Shown: positions 10,950-19,808 of the stretch, in pieces | Numbering within the stretch: position 1 is the first letter of the stretch | How the letters are laid out: every line of letters starts with the position of its first letter | Source: Euprymna scolopes | Lineage: Eukaryota > Mollusca > Cephalopoda > Sepiida > Sepiolidae | Length of the DNA stretch: 29,311 nt | Direction of reading: 5' to 3' | NCBI GenBank assembly: GCA_024364805.1 | Contig: CM044495.1 | Span: 91,050,951-91,080,261, forward strand | Translations under genes and position numbers: made by a program | The notes under the pieces: generated by a model | What the model was told of the DNA's origin: nothing | The model's database searches: none | The model's input: only the letters and a program-made list of their open reading frames with translations

Positions 10950-11238
10950 CTTGGACCATTGACTTCCTTGATACTGAAAATGTAAGTTTAACAGTTAAAA
11001 TCAGTGTTCCAGCTTATTACAAAACATACATCTTACAGCAGCCATTTTGTAAATTCCAATATGGCTGTGATATACACATCTGTGAAAATTTCATAACTAC
11101 CACCATTGGCTTCCTGAACCCTCAAAATGTTGGTTGAGCAGTTAAAATCAGTGTTCCAGCTTATTTAGAAGCTGAGATATTACAAAACGTACATCTTACT
11201 GCAGCCATTTTGTAAATCCAATATGGCCACCATATATG
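10950..11238 (+). repeat. Tandem duplication in the right arm of the inverted-repeat element
   Basis: Two diverged copies of one unit lie in direct tandem: about 10957-11092 and about 11100-11238. Both read ACCATTGrCTTCCT … AAAATGT … CAGTTAAAATCAGTGTTCC, then ACAAAACrTACATCTTAC, GCAGCCATTTTGTAAAT and CCAATATGGC. The second copy keeps TTTAGAAGCTGAGATAT, which is also present in the left arm, whereas the first lacks it. The second copy is therefore the true partner of the left arm. Confidence 0.8.
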
Positions 11239-11647
11239 TGTAGCAGAAACAAACGGAACTTTTTGCCATTGCTATTTGGCCACATACTGACCAATCAGGG
11301 GTACGGCGCATTGATCCTTCCTATCCCCTAAGGAAACCGGCCAGCATCCGGTTTGAAGAACAACAACTCATCCTTACTGAGAAAGACACCAAACAGAACA
11401 AACCTCCTTTTCTTCGCTCTCTCCACCTGGTGTTATTTCTAACGGTATCGACGATTCCACGGGGAATAACTACTGCGATAGCACCAGGTAGCCAGAGTCC
11501 AGCTTTTGACAAGGAACATATCATATTCTCCTTAATAAACCTTTTCTATGTTACCTTTTATGAACTTTGTTGTGTTCGTCATTTCAGAAGCTTGTATTAA
11601 ATTATTTGTTTTATTAGGTTGTGCCCTAAAAGCATTCTAAACCCTAA
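11239..11647 (+). mobile_element. Probable solo LTR inserted in the right arm (409 bp, 5-bp target duplication)
   Basis: Compared with the left arm, the right arm is interrupted exactly here. The insertion is bounded by ATATG at 11234-11238 and 11648-11652, a 5-bp target-site duplication. It starts TGTAGCAG, has a CCAATCA box near 11291 and an AATAAA near 11533 followed by a T/G-rich stretch, which suits an LTR (U3-R-U5). It has no internal coding region. The end does not show the usual CA, so another class of insertion is possible. A solo LTR is an old, recombined fossil. Confidence 0.5.
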
Positions 11648-11795
11648 ATATGCATCTGGGCAAATGCAGACATTGATTTTCTGATTCTTGAGACAAAAAC
11701 CTTTCCAAAAATGTATTGCTTTGCATATCTCCAAAAAGTTCCCACAAAAGTTAAATTTGTGCCATTAGGAACCTGACTATATATTTCTATTTGAC

Positions 11796-12109
11796 TTGTG
11801 TTTTAGTTCTTCTAAAATAACTTTTTTTTTTCCAGTATATTGTCTTTGTTTTTTTTGGGGGGGGTTTCTATCGAATGTATTCCTTTACTTCAGTTTCTTT
11901 TTTTAAAATTTTCCATGGACACTTTTTCTCGTTTTTTTTTAATTTTTTATTTTACTTCAGTAAGTTTTAAGAGATCAAGGGCTCCTAGAGCTAACACTTG
12001 ATTCTGTTATGATTTAAATTTATATCCGAGAGCCCTTTTTTTTTTTTTAACTCGCCTAGTATTTTTTTTTTTTGGTGTACTAAGGATCCAATTTTTCATG
12101 TCTTATCTT
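11796..12109. other. T-rich spacer, no gene seen
   Basis: This is a run of T-rich DNA with a G(8) tract near 11859 and several T tracts. It separates the outer end of the inverted-repeat element from the mariner relic. The outermost part of the inverted repeat may extend a little into it. Confidence 0.5.
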
Positions 12110-12796
12110 TGTTCATGGTAACGCATGACCCATATCTTGAGCAGATTGTGATGTGATGAAAAGTGGATCTTCTATAACAATTGCCGATGTTTGGCACAGT
12201 GGTTGGATGCTGGAGAAGTTCCACAACACTCTCCAAAGCCAAAATTGCACCAAGAAAAGGTTATGGTGACTGTTTGGTGCTCTGCGGCTGCTCTCATCCA
12301 TCACAGCTTCTTGAATCCAGGCAAAACGATTACGGCAGAAGTAGTGCCAACAAATTGACAAAATGCACCAGAAGCTCCAACGTATGTGCTCGAGATTTGT
12401 CAATATGAAGGGACCAATTCTCCTCCATCACAACCCTTGCCTGCATGTTGCTCAACTGACCCTGCAGAAGCTGAACGAATTAGATTACATGACTCTGCCT
12501 TATTCGCCATATTCACCGGACCTCTCGCCCACCGATTATCACTTTTTCAAGCATCTCGACAACTTCCTGCATGGCAAATGCTTCAAAAGCTGAGATGATC
12601 CTGAATCAGCCTTCAATGACTTCATCGCTTCCAGAACTCCAGATTTCTATGCTAATGGGATAAATAAACTTGTTTGTCATTAGCAAAAAATGTGTTGATT
12701 CTAATGGTTCTCATTTCGATTAATAATAATAAAGTTTATTATGAAAGGAATTATGAAATTGAATGTCAAAAAACATTACTTTTTGCACCAACCTAA
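12110..12796 (+). mobile_element. Mariner transposon relic (C-terminal transposase half and 3' TIR)
   Basis: A 5'-truncated mariner of the Tc1/mariner superfamily; an intact one encodes a D,D34D cut-and-paste transposase. Visible blocks are HDPYLEQIV (about 12124), DEKWIFYNN (12155; first catalytic D), AQWLDAGEVPQHSPKPKLHQ (about 12197), KVMVTVWCSAA, HHSFLNPGKTITAE, then in another frame KGPILLHHNP (about 12411; the second catalytic D of LHDN is His here), VAQLTLQKLNELDY, YSPYSPDLSPTDYHFFKHLD (third D kept), FLHGKCF, a stop, then DFYANGINKL. The 3' end CATTACTTTTTGCACCAACC(TAA) at 12774-12796 is the mariner terminal repeat (TTAGGTTGGTGCAAAAAGTAAT in reverse), followed by TA. No matching 5' repeat is present. 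It is close to the Hsmar type and inactive. Confidence 0.9.
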
Positions 12797-13037
12797 TAAA
12801 ATGACAAAGAAGACAAAGGCTTACAAACAACATAACATTTATTCCAGCTGGTTATAAGAATGATCAGGTATTCAATGCTGTGTTAGGTTCCTACATTTTG
12901 TTCTCCCCTCTCAGCCTCACTTTCAAAAAGGGGCCTAGGCTAACTCTCCTCCTCTGACTCAATTCTCAACTTCTCGCTGTAACTAACTTCGAACCCTAAC
13001 TTAACTAAGTATATTGATACTATCTTTCTTCGTGACA
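12797..13037 (-). mobile_element. Probable solo LTR next to the mariner 3' end
   Basis: On the minus strand this reads as a compact LTR. It starts TGTCACGAAGAAAGATAG (13037 downward), has a purine-rich U3 (GAGTCAGAGGAGGAG), an AATAAA near 12839-12844, then a TTGTTTGTAAGCCTTTGTC U5-like stretch, and ends near CTTTGTCATTTTA where the mariner abuts. The mariner's TA target would lie at the last bases of this LTR, so mariner probably inserted into it. No internal element sequence is beside it, as in a solo LTR. Identification rests on layout, not on a known consensus. Confidence 0.45.
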
Positions 13038-13369
13038 TCAGAACATACTCAAACACGTGAATGTTTTTTCATGTGGATTTTGCGTATTACATGCAATTCC
13101 AACACGTTTTTGGCAACACAAAGACATTCCTTAATTTACATTGTCTGATTATCTGACCTAACTAGTTGTATAGTTATTTCTAATATAATGGACAATTCTC
13201 TACATTCCTAGAATTGCATCTAAATAGCAATATGTATTCTTAACTTTTGATCACTGAGTTCAATTTTAGCATTTTCCTTTTATAAATATTATCTTTGATC
13301 CTGTTTACTTTATTTTTCTAACTACTGGGATCTGTCATTATTGAATATATAACATAAACAATACATAAT
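13038..13369. other. AT-rich stretch, nothing recognised
   Basis: There is no open frame of note, no structured repeat and no termini that I can recognise. It lies between the LTR-like piece and a short LINE scrap. Confidence 0.5.
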
Positions 13370-13477
13370 ATGGTAACTGTCAGTGTCAAGGGACTAATCT
13401 ATCACGTTAATGACAGGAAACTGACAAAATACCAGGAACTGGTCGAACAATTGTGGCACATCAAACTGTTCAGTTGA
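13370..13477 (+). pseudogene. Short LINE C-terminal scrap (R2/NeSL-like)
   Basis: A 35-codon open frame ends VNDRKLTKYQELVEQLWHIK. This resembles the C-terminal block of R2/NeSL-type LINE proteins, where an E/D-K-x-x-K-x-x-K-Y-x-D/E-L-x-x-E/Q-x-x-x-x-W pattern follows the restriction-like endonuclease. Nothing of the rest of the element is recognisable around it. It could be a remnant of the same clade as the LINE at 18850-20510, but the match is short. Confidence 0.35.
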
Positions 13478-14089
13478 AGTATACGTTGAATCTTGTCTAT
13501 GGATTTGTGTTGTATTAATGCATATTTTAATCAGCAAAAGTTTAAGGAAAGTTAAGTTTTTAGTGTGTACAACTCCAATTTGGTGATTTTAATGCACTTT
13601 CAATATTTGCCCTTTTTCAGTTCTGAATATATTCATGCAATATGTGAATTCATAACATTATTTTTCTTGACTGTTCAATAGAAAATTTGACATCATTAGT
13701 GTGTGCATTTAGAATAAGATTAGTATTGTATAATTGTAATTATTTAATTTGTGAAGAAAACTTTGCCAAATCCACACAATGTTTTTTCCTTTGCGCAAAG
13801 ATCAATTCTAGTTCATGATTAACTAGACTAATAGATTTGAAATAATTTGTTTAGTTAATATAGGAGGAAAAAGAAAAAAACAACTTACCTGAATGAAAAC
13901 AATGGAGATAAAGTCAAAAAAAAAAGTAGTGGAAGGGATAGCATTATGTGAGAATGGGAGGAATGGGAACAGTTCTTATTACTTATCCCTCAAAGAAAAT
14001 AATCTAATGAGGTTAAATTGTACAAACAAGGTGGCCAGTTGACAATTTAAAGTTTGCCACCTCTAAAATAAATACACTCTGTACTAACT
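13478..14089. other. AT-rich stretch, nothing recognised
   Basis: The stretch is dominated by A/T, with A-rich runs near 13870-13925. A small inverted repeat (AGGTGGC … GCCACCT) occurs near 14029-14062. I see no gene. Confidence 0.5.
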
Positions 14090-15110
14090 CATGAACTCTT
14101 ATCTATTCTTTTAATGTGGTCATACCATTGAAACCTTCTGTTCTACATCTCGCATGTACAGATCTTGTTCTTAACTCATTTATATTAATTATCTTTTAGG
14201 CTTGCATTATGCATCCATCATATCATTCTCATATAATTTCTCTTCATGCAACACATGTCCTCAACCTTCACTAACTAGCTTTCACTTTCATACATCAACA
14301 CACTGCATACACACCCTTTGGTTGATTATGATAGCACTCTGCCAATTAGTAATGACAAAAGTTCCTTGAACTTACTTCTTCTTGCTATAGCACTAACACC
14401 AATTCCTCAGTGGCATCACAAAATTTCTAAACAACTCAAGAACTTCCACATGAGTTTACATTCATCGCTGTTATCTTACATTTCTTGCATACAAATTGAT
14501 TGTCCTCTCTCAACCAACCTCTAATTCCTCTGCACATCTTGTGTATGTAATAATTACAAGTACCATAGAAAATTGAATTGCACACGACTCCTTTACCACA
14601 AGCTGAGCAATTTTCCTTTTTCCAGTCTCATTCACTTTCCATAACATTCTTCCACATTTAGAACTTGATAAACTTTCCATTGTTTCATATGTAAGTACAT
14701 CTCTTCTAGATAACCTGTGTGGAACTTCCTGGACAATACCTCGAAGATACTGATGAAAAGTAACAAACTTTGCAAATTAACACAACTTTGAGTATTTCTG
14801 TACACTCTCCAAACAACCCTCACTAATCACTCGCTTACCCCCAGTCTATGCAATGCTAATATTCCCTAATACTCTGCCAAAAGCTTTCTCCAAATCCTCA
14901 AAAGCAAAATACAGGGTTTTTTTCCACAACTAGAGAACTTCTCTTACATTTGCCTGAATAATAAATATAGCATGTGTCATACGTTGCCCAGACATGCAAT
15001 CAAATAGCATTTCATCTATTTTACATATTTGTTGCTCAGTTATTCTTTCAATTACTTTCCGAACCTTATCTATCAACTTAAAGACCCTGCAACCACTTTT
15101 ATATATCTAG
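14090..15110 (-). mobile_element. LINE relic with RT and C-terminal zinc finger
   Basis: The minus strand holds a decayed non-LTR retrotransposon. From the N-terminal side: FKLIDKVRKVIERITEQQICKIDEMLF (about 15010-15085), MTHAIFIIQ (about 14955), LYFAFEDLEKAF (about 14880-14915, RT block A region with its catalytic D lost), GCLESVQKYSK (about 14790-14820), PHRLSRRDVL (about 14700), GRMLWKVNETGK (about 14620-14650), then HKMCRGIRGWLREDNQFVCKKCK (about 14480-14548), the C-x-x-C zinc-finger type seen in LINEs whose RT reads FVDLEKAFDRVPR. The middle of the RT, including YADD, is missing. Frames change many times. The plus-strand open frame at 14318-14524 is a shadow of it. Confidence 0.7.
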
Positions 15111-15122
15111 TGGACATAGTGA

Positions 15123-15350
15123 CCGGCAATAACAATCCCCCTTCAGATCCGTTCGCTTTTCTATCACCTCTATCTTAACAGGTCTGCCTAGGGGATAAGG
15201 TTTGATTCAGACCTCTCTTCTTCGAAGTATATCCTGCTACTGTTGAGGGGCTGGCAATAACAATCTCCCTTTAGATCCATCTGCTTTTCTATCATCTCTA
15301 CGGGTGTACCCAGGGGGTAGGATTTGGTTTGGACACCTTTTCCTGAAGAT
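15123..15350 (-). repeat. Two tandem copies of a 128-bp-period repeat
   Basis: The segments 15125-15228 and 15253-15348 are diverged direct copies. Both begin GGCAATAACAATC, run through TTTTCTATCA and a GGGGATAAGG / GGGGGTAGGA block, and end CTTC or CCTGAAG. The period is about 128 bases. The repeat sits at the 3' edge of the Gag-like region, next to the LINE relic. Confidence 0.7.
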
Positions 15351-16250
15351 CTCTTCCCATAAGGACAGTTCCTTCTTGGCCAATCTCTACACAATACCAG
15401 CACTTTTGAAACTGACAATTGATAAAGAAGTAGCCACTTTTGCCACATGTCCAACATCTTTCTCTTGGGATTGGCTTCTGCCTCCGAATCTTTTGCAACC
15501 TTGGCCTTAGCTTTGACCTTTGGACTCCCTCTATCCCCACCTTTTCTTCTCCTCATCAGACTCTCATCTGTTCTTTGCCTTTCACTATGTGTTCTCAATC
15601 ATCATTCTTTGCTTATCTGCTTACTCTAAGGTGCTTGGACTTTTCTATAAGATCTTCACCTTGGTCACCCTATCCTACAGCACTATCAATAAGAATAGCC
15701 TGTATCATATCCGTGTTGCAGTATTCTGCTAATGGAAATGTGAGGATTGCCAACTCTTACATACGCTTGACCAGCTCATTAATGTTTTCCTTGTCGACCA
15801 TTTTTAATCAGGATAGCTCTCATATACTTAGGGCCATGATTGGTTATGTGAACACATATCTTTTCTTTTTCTATTTGTTCACAGAGTTCAGACCAGGTTA
15901 TTCTTGTACTGTTTATAAATTGTACAAATAAACTCTGAAACCGTCTCCATCACCCCTTCAGACTAATAGGAAATTTTACAATCACTTAGATCATATACCA
16001 ATCTTTTTTTCTATTGTCTTTATCCATTCTTTCAGACCAGTAGCATCTTCCCCATGGGAGTATAGAGATACTTATTCCCCATATCATTTTTTTCCATTTT
16101 CATAGGTAATTCAAAATAACTGTCTCCACCCACCAACTGGTTTTCATCTATCAAATTTCTTAGGGCTTCATCTTCGGAGCTCATCCCACTACTGCTAGTA
16201 TTACCACTCAATAACAAAACTACATGCAAAGTTGAATGTGAAATTAAAAC
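15180..16250 (-). pseudogene. Gag-like coding remains with zinc-knuckle region
   Basis: The minus strand encodes, in order, an acidic N-terminal stretch (SSEDEALRNLIDENQLVGG near 16120-16180), a block ICVHITNHGPKYMRAIL near 15820-15870 within what looks like a capsid-type helical region, a lysine/arginine-rich stretch (near 15490-15560), and a CCHC-type zinc-knuckle region (CWTCGKSGY near 15450-15470) followed by a second Cys pair. This order (capsid, basic stretch, zinc knuckle) is that of Gag nucleocapsid proteins. It is a broken fossil with several breaks. A LINE ORF1 with zinc knuckles is the main alternative. The 163-residue plus-strand open frame at 15440-15931 is an antisense shadow. 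Confidence 0.55.
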
Positions 16251-16494
16251 CAAACACAGACAGCAGAAAACTTAATAAAGTGAAGAAGGAAACTAAAATA
16301 GTGACTTATTCTCTTCTTCTTCTGTTGTCTTCTGCTGCTGGATGGTTTGTCTTGGCAAGGTAGCCTTGATCTTATAGTCAAATTAACTAAAGTTAATGGC
16401 TTAACTATGCTCTCAAAAAAAAAAAAAAACAGAATTGTCTTTCTCTTTCTTTTCTCTTTTCCCTTTCTCTGTTGTTTTGGGGAAGAAAAAAATT

Positions 16495-16603
16495 CATCCA
16501 AGAATGTATCACAAAATGGTGATATCCTGGTCATAATAGCACTACTATTTTAGTAGTGCTATTATGACTAGGATATCACCATTTTGTGATACATTCTTAG
16601 ATG
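16495..16603. repeat. 109-bp near-perfect palindrome
   Basis: The arms 16495-16547 and 16551-16603 are reverse complements over 53 bp with two mismatches and a 3-base centre. Each arm contains AAGAATGTATCACAAAATGG and CATAATAGCACTACTA. It lies in the leader of the fossil LTR element between LTR and Gag-like part. It could be an inverted duplication formed during repair or reverse transcription, or a foldback element. Confidence 0.92.
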
Positions 16604-16804
16604 TACCTCTTATTCCTCCAACAATGACCTGTTTGTGCCATCACCAAATTCAGCCATTCTAGGTTCTGGTTTGTCATTTGCTACTCAGCAGTTACTCTGG
16701 CGAAGGCCCTGGATGTTGAAAAGGTCCTGATCCGACTAACTACTATTCTCCACACATTGTAAAAGATCAAGATGGCAATTTGTCCAACACTAGTCACCAA
16801 ATTC

Positions 16805-17319
16805 TGTATCACTGGGGAGCGAAAGCCTTAGGACTGTTCTTCATAATTATAAATGCATTTTTAAATTTGCATTAATCACAATTCCTCTTGCTATAGTCAT
16901 TATCAAAATTTAACCATGGGAAAGTATATTCTGACAGCTAATTAATCATCAATCCCTGTCTCATCGCCTACCCCACAGTGATGTGTGGTTCTTCTGTATA
17001 CTCATCTCCGATTTCATTACTTTGGATAAGCAATATTATCAGTTTGGCACATTTCAATTCTTCATACAAATAAGTGATTAATCCACTCAATATCAAGTTC
17101 GAAAATCTGTGTTCTCTCTCAAAGCCGGCTAAATTCGAAAAGAAAGATTTTTATGCTGGAATCTGTGATGTCAGTCCAAAGGAGTTGGCAATGCTTTTTA
17201 TTTTTATTATTTTTTAGTTTCGTGCTGATATATCCCATCAGTTAAAATTAATCAGATGAAATGACTCAAAACATAGAGTAAGTTATAACAAGTTTGTTGT
17301 ACAACTGTACAATGTAACA
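16805..17319 (-). mobile_element. Probable 5' LTR of the fossil element
   Basis: On the minus strand the segment begins TGTTACATTGTACAG and ends CAGTGATACA, the TG…CA form of LTRs, about 515 bp long. It is followed a few bases later by TTTGGTGACTAG, which could be the primer-binding site. AT-rich promoter-like and AATAAAAATAAAAA stretches lie inside. No second LTR is present in the window for comparison. Confidence 0.4.
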
Positions 17320-17459
17320 TATAATATATTGACACTCGAACGTATCTTGAATACCAGAGTATCAAGATTAGTTTACTCGCTCTCATTTCTAGGTTATAAA
17401 ATTCATCACCATCATCAGTTTCACATTTTTTTTTGTGTTGAACTATCTTATTCCCACCA

Positions 17460-18060
17460 TTTTAGTTATCAAAGAGGCTTGAAATGAATATGATAAAATC
17501 TATTAGGCATCCCAAAATGCCAAAAAATTGAATCCGGCTGGAGTGAATCAACTGGGTATCTAAAAGTGTTATAGAATGTAATCAGGAAGGTTTTAATAAA
17601 TTCGGCATCATAGAATGTTATACCATTTAATCAGCTAAGTTTGGAATCAATCGAGGATGTAAACATTGAATGTTGAATTAACTAGGCATCCATAAAATGT
17701 TATTGGGGTGTATGAATCAACTAGGTATCCAACAGTATTATAAAGAAAAACCTGGTAGGTTTTATTGAACTAGATATACTAAAAATATTATTCATCAGAT
17801 ATGTCTGAATAACACGGTATACAAAAGGCTATAAGATTAGGTATGTTTAGATTTCGACTAGGTATGTTTAGAATCTAAAAAACATTTCTCAACGTGAGTC
17901 AAGTTAGTTTGAATCAACTCGGCATCTAATAAGATTTAAAAATTAAATTGGTAGTTTTTAATCACTTAGTGTCTAAATATTTTATTAAATTAAAGAGGTT
18001 TGGATCTGTAATATTCAAAAAGGTTATAAAATGTTATTAATGTAGCATTACAAGTTGAGC
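17460..18060. repeat. Decayed tandem array, unit about 45-55 bp
   Basis: About 12 diverged units follow one another. Each has a core like GAATCAACTAGGTATCTAAA, then a TGTTATAAAATG-like part, then AATCAGGTAGGTTT. Clear cores are near 17534, 17675, 17706, 17880 and 17929. Unit lengths vary and no two units are identical, so it is an old minisatellite or the scarred remains of one. A similar wording recurs at about 23905-24060. No coding potential is seen. Confidence 0.65.
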
Positions 18061-18849
18061 TTTTCTTTTTAGATAATTGTTATTTTATCAACTTGTATGA
18101 AAAGAGCTATGTAAAAAGATACTTAAAATCGTTTGAATTATACAAATACCATCATTAGTTCAAAAGTTATCTAAATTTTAGATGCCAAAACTTAGGATTT
18201 TTCTTTAGAAAAAGTGGGCTAAATTACGGACATTTAAAGAAATTCGGTAATTTCGCCACCATTTATTTTTCAAGCTATTCTTATGAAACTTGACAATCTT
18301 ATGTAAAATTGATTATGCAGCCAAATTTGATGTATCTCTTTACATAATAAGCTATATATATCATAAGCTATGAATTATAAATTCGGATGTACAAATTTCA
18401 ATTTTTTTAAAACTGGCGTATGATATTATGCAGTGGGTGTCTATTTATGAACAAAACTAAGCATTATAGTGGTATTTAAATATAGCTTTATTGAAAGCAG
18501 GCATTTTCCGGCCTCCTCACCAAAGGAGAGCTTAATTTGGGTGTAGCCATTGAATGCTTAAAGAGCATTCATGGCCGACATTTACTACTCCCCTCAAAGA
18601 AAAAAAAATTGAGTAGATATGGATTAATCTCAGAAATAAATAGAAGAAAATTTTTTATATAGATTTGGATTTCTGTAAAAGATGGAAATTTCCATAGTCG
18701 ATCAGAACTTATGCATTTTGAGACCAGTCCAATTTTCAATTTTGTAAATCCTCTCGATCTAGCTCAAAATATAACCCTATTTTCTGAGATGCAACCATAA
18801 ATCGTACTCTACATGAATCCTCGAATGTAGCTTCCACAATACCAGGATA
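18061..18849. other. AT-rich intergenic or intronic stretch
   Basis: No gene is seen. A small hairpin GAATGCT-TAAAG-AGCATTC lies near 18563-18582, inside a more GC-rich island (18490-18595) that could be the edge of an unrecognised repeat. A(8-9) tracts lie near 18601. Confidence 0.5.
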
Positions 18850-18872
18850 CCAGGAATCCTGATAAGCAACAA

Positions 18873-19382
18873 CTATATATTCACCAGTTGATGGCAATTT
18901 TTATCATTTCTATTCTGTTTTTGGTAGATTTGTTCCCTCAGTTGTGCTGTCAGTATCTTCCACATGGTGGGTAGGCACGTGATTGACCTATAATTGCTGG
19001 GGACGGTTCCTTTCTCTGTGCCCTTCTGTAGCAGTGTGGTTCTACCTTTTGTCATCCAGTCTGGCACGTTTGCTTCCTGTATACATCTTCTCAGGTTTTG
19101 GGCTAGCCTTTCGTGTAAGGTTGTGAATTGTTTTAACCAGTATGCATGTATCCCGTCGTGCCCTGGTGCTCTCCAGTTTGCCATTTTTCCTATGGTTTTC
19201 TTTAGGGTTTCCTTGCTGATTTCATTCATTGTTCCTTCTTCGATTTGTTGTAACTCTTCTTTCATGTCTTTCAGCCATTCAGCATTTCTATTGTGTTCTC
19301 GTCGCTCTTCCCATATGTTACTCCAGTAGAGTTTTATGTCTGTCGGATTTGGTTGTTCTTTTTTTGTTTTTCCTCTATTCAC
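18873..19382 (-). pseudogene. RT N-terminal part of the R2/NeSL-like LINE
   Basis: An open frame of about 169 residues. It contains ETLKKTIGKMANWRAPGHDG, HERLAQNLRRCIQEANVPDW and NYRSITCLPTMWKI, the finger-domain blocks that precede the palm of LINE reverse transcriptases. The frame ends at 18873 without reaching the F/Y-x-D-D motif. Confidence 0.7.
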
Positions 19383-19808
19383 ATTTTGGTAGAATTGGCG
19401 TTCGTTGGTTTCAAATGTTTTGTTTGCATTGTTCAGCTTTATATCTATATCGTCTCAATCTCGCTTCTTTTCCTTTTATTTTTTGGTCCAGTTCTTCATG
19501 TTTTTTGTTTAGCCTCTCTCTGCCAGTTACATTTCCAATATTCCTTTTTTTCCACATTGCTTTCTTCCTGCTGATCATTTTGATTTCTTTTTTATGTTTC
19601 TGTATTTAGGTTTCTAGTCTTATTTCCCATCCAGGTTTTGTCGGGCCGCTTGTTCCCAATTGTTTTTCTGATTTGAGATTCATACTTACCATTTTGACGC
19701 CTGCGTAAATGAGGTTGTTTAAGTCTGTGATTGTGTTTGTTGGGATGTGTGGGAGGAGCTTGTTAACCTTCTCAGTTTCTGTTTTTAATTTCTTCTGCTC
19801 TTGGTTCT

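Larger units (their letters stand above)
6995..11795 (+). mobile_element. Long-inverted-repeat DNA element with uncharacterised nuclease-like gene
   Basis: An inverted repeat of about 280 bp frames this region. The left arm (about 6995-7275) matches the reverse complement of the right side (about 11080-11238 continuing at 11648-11795). Shared blocks include GTCAGGTTCCTAATG, GTGGGAACTTTTTGGAGAT, TTTTTGGAAAGGTTTTTGTC, a GGCCGCC/CCATTTTGTAAAT block and GCTGGAACACTGATTTTAAC. Between the arms is one decayed gene (7524-10854). The right arm is partly duplicated in tandem and interrupted by a 409-bp insertion. Without that insertion the element is about 4.4 kb. I cannot fix the outer ends or a target-site duplication, and no DDE transposase is recognised, so the superfamily is unassigned. 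Confidence 0.7.
15123..17319 (-). mobile_element. Fossil LTR retrotransposon, 5' part (LTR, leader, Gag-like)
   Basis: Read on the minus strand, the order is a probable LTR (17319-16805), a TTTGGTGACTAG block just after it that could be a tRNA primer site, a leader with a long palindrome, and a Gag-like coding region (about 16250-15180). Pol and the 3' LTR are absent; a LINE relic follows instead. The coding part carries several breaks, so this is an old, dead copy. Family assignment (gypsy-like) is inference from the layout. Confidence 0.5.

Noticed and set aside
11613-11640. TTAGGTTGTGCCCTAAAAGCATT resembling a mariner 5' terminal repeat
   Set aside because: It matches only in the first eight bases, lies inside the 409-bp insertion and is followed directly by the inverted-repeat arm, not by mariner sequence. 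Probably chance.
15440-15931. 163-codon plus-strand open frame, hydrophobic
   Set aside because: It is antisense to the Gag-like remains. The apparent hydrophobicity comes from complementing Lys/Glu-rich codons.
17460-18060. CRISPR-like array
   Set aside because: Units are diverged with no constant repeat and no unique spacers, and the genome is animal. A decayed minisatellite fits better.
19229-19609. Plus-strand open frame rich in Phe and Leu that looks like membrane segments
   Set aside because: It is antisense to Lys-rich LINE sequence; no signal or family features.
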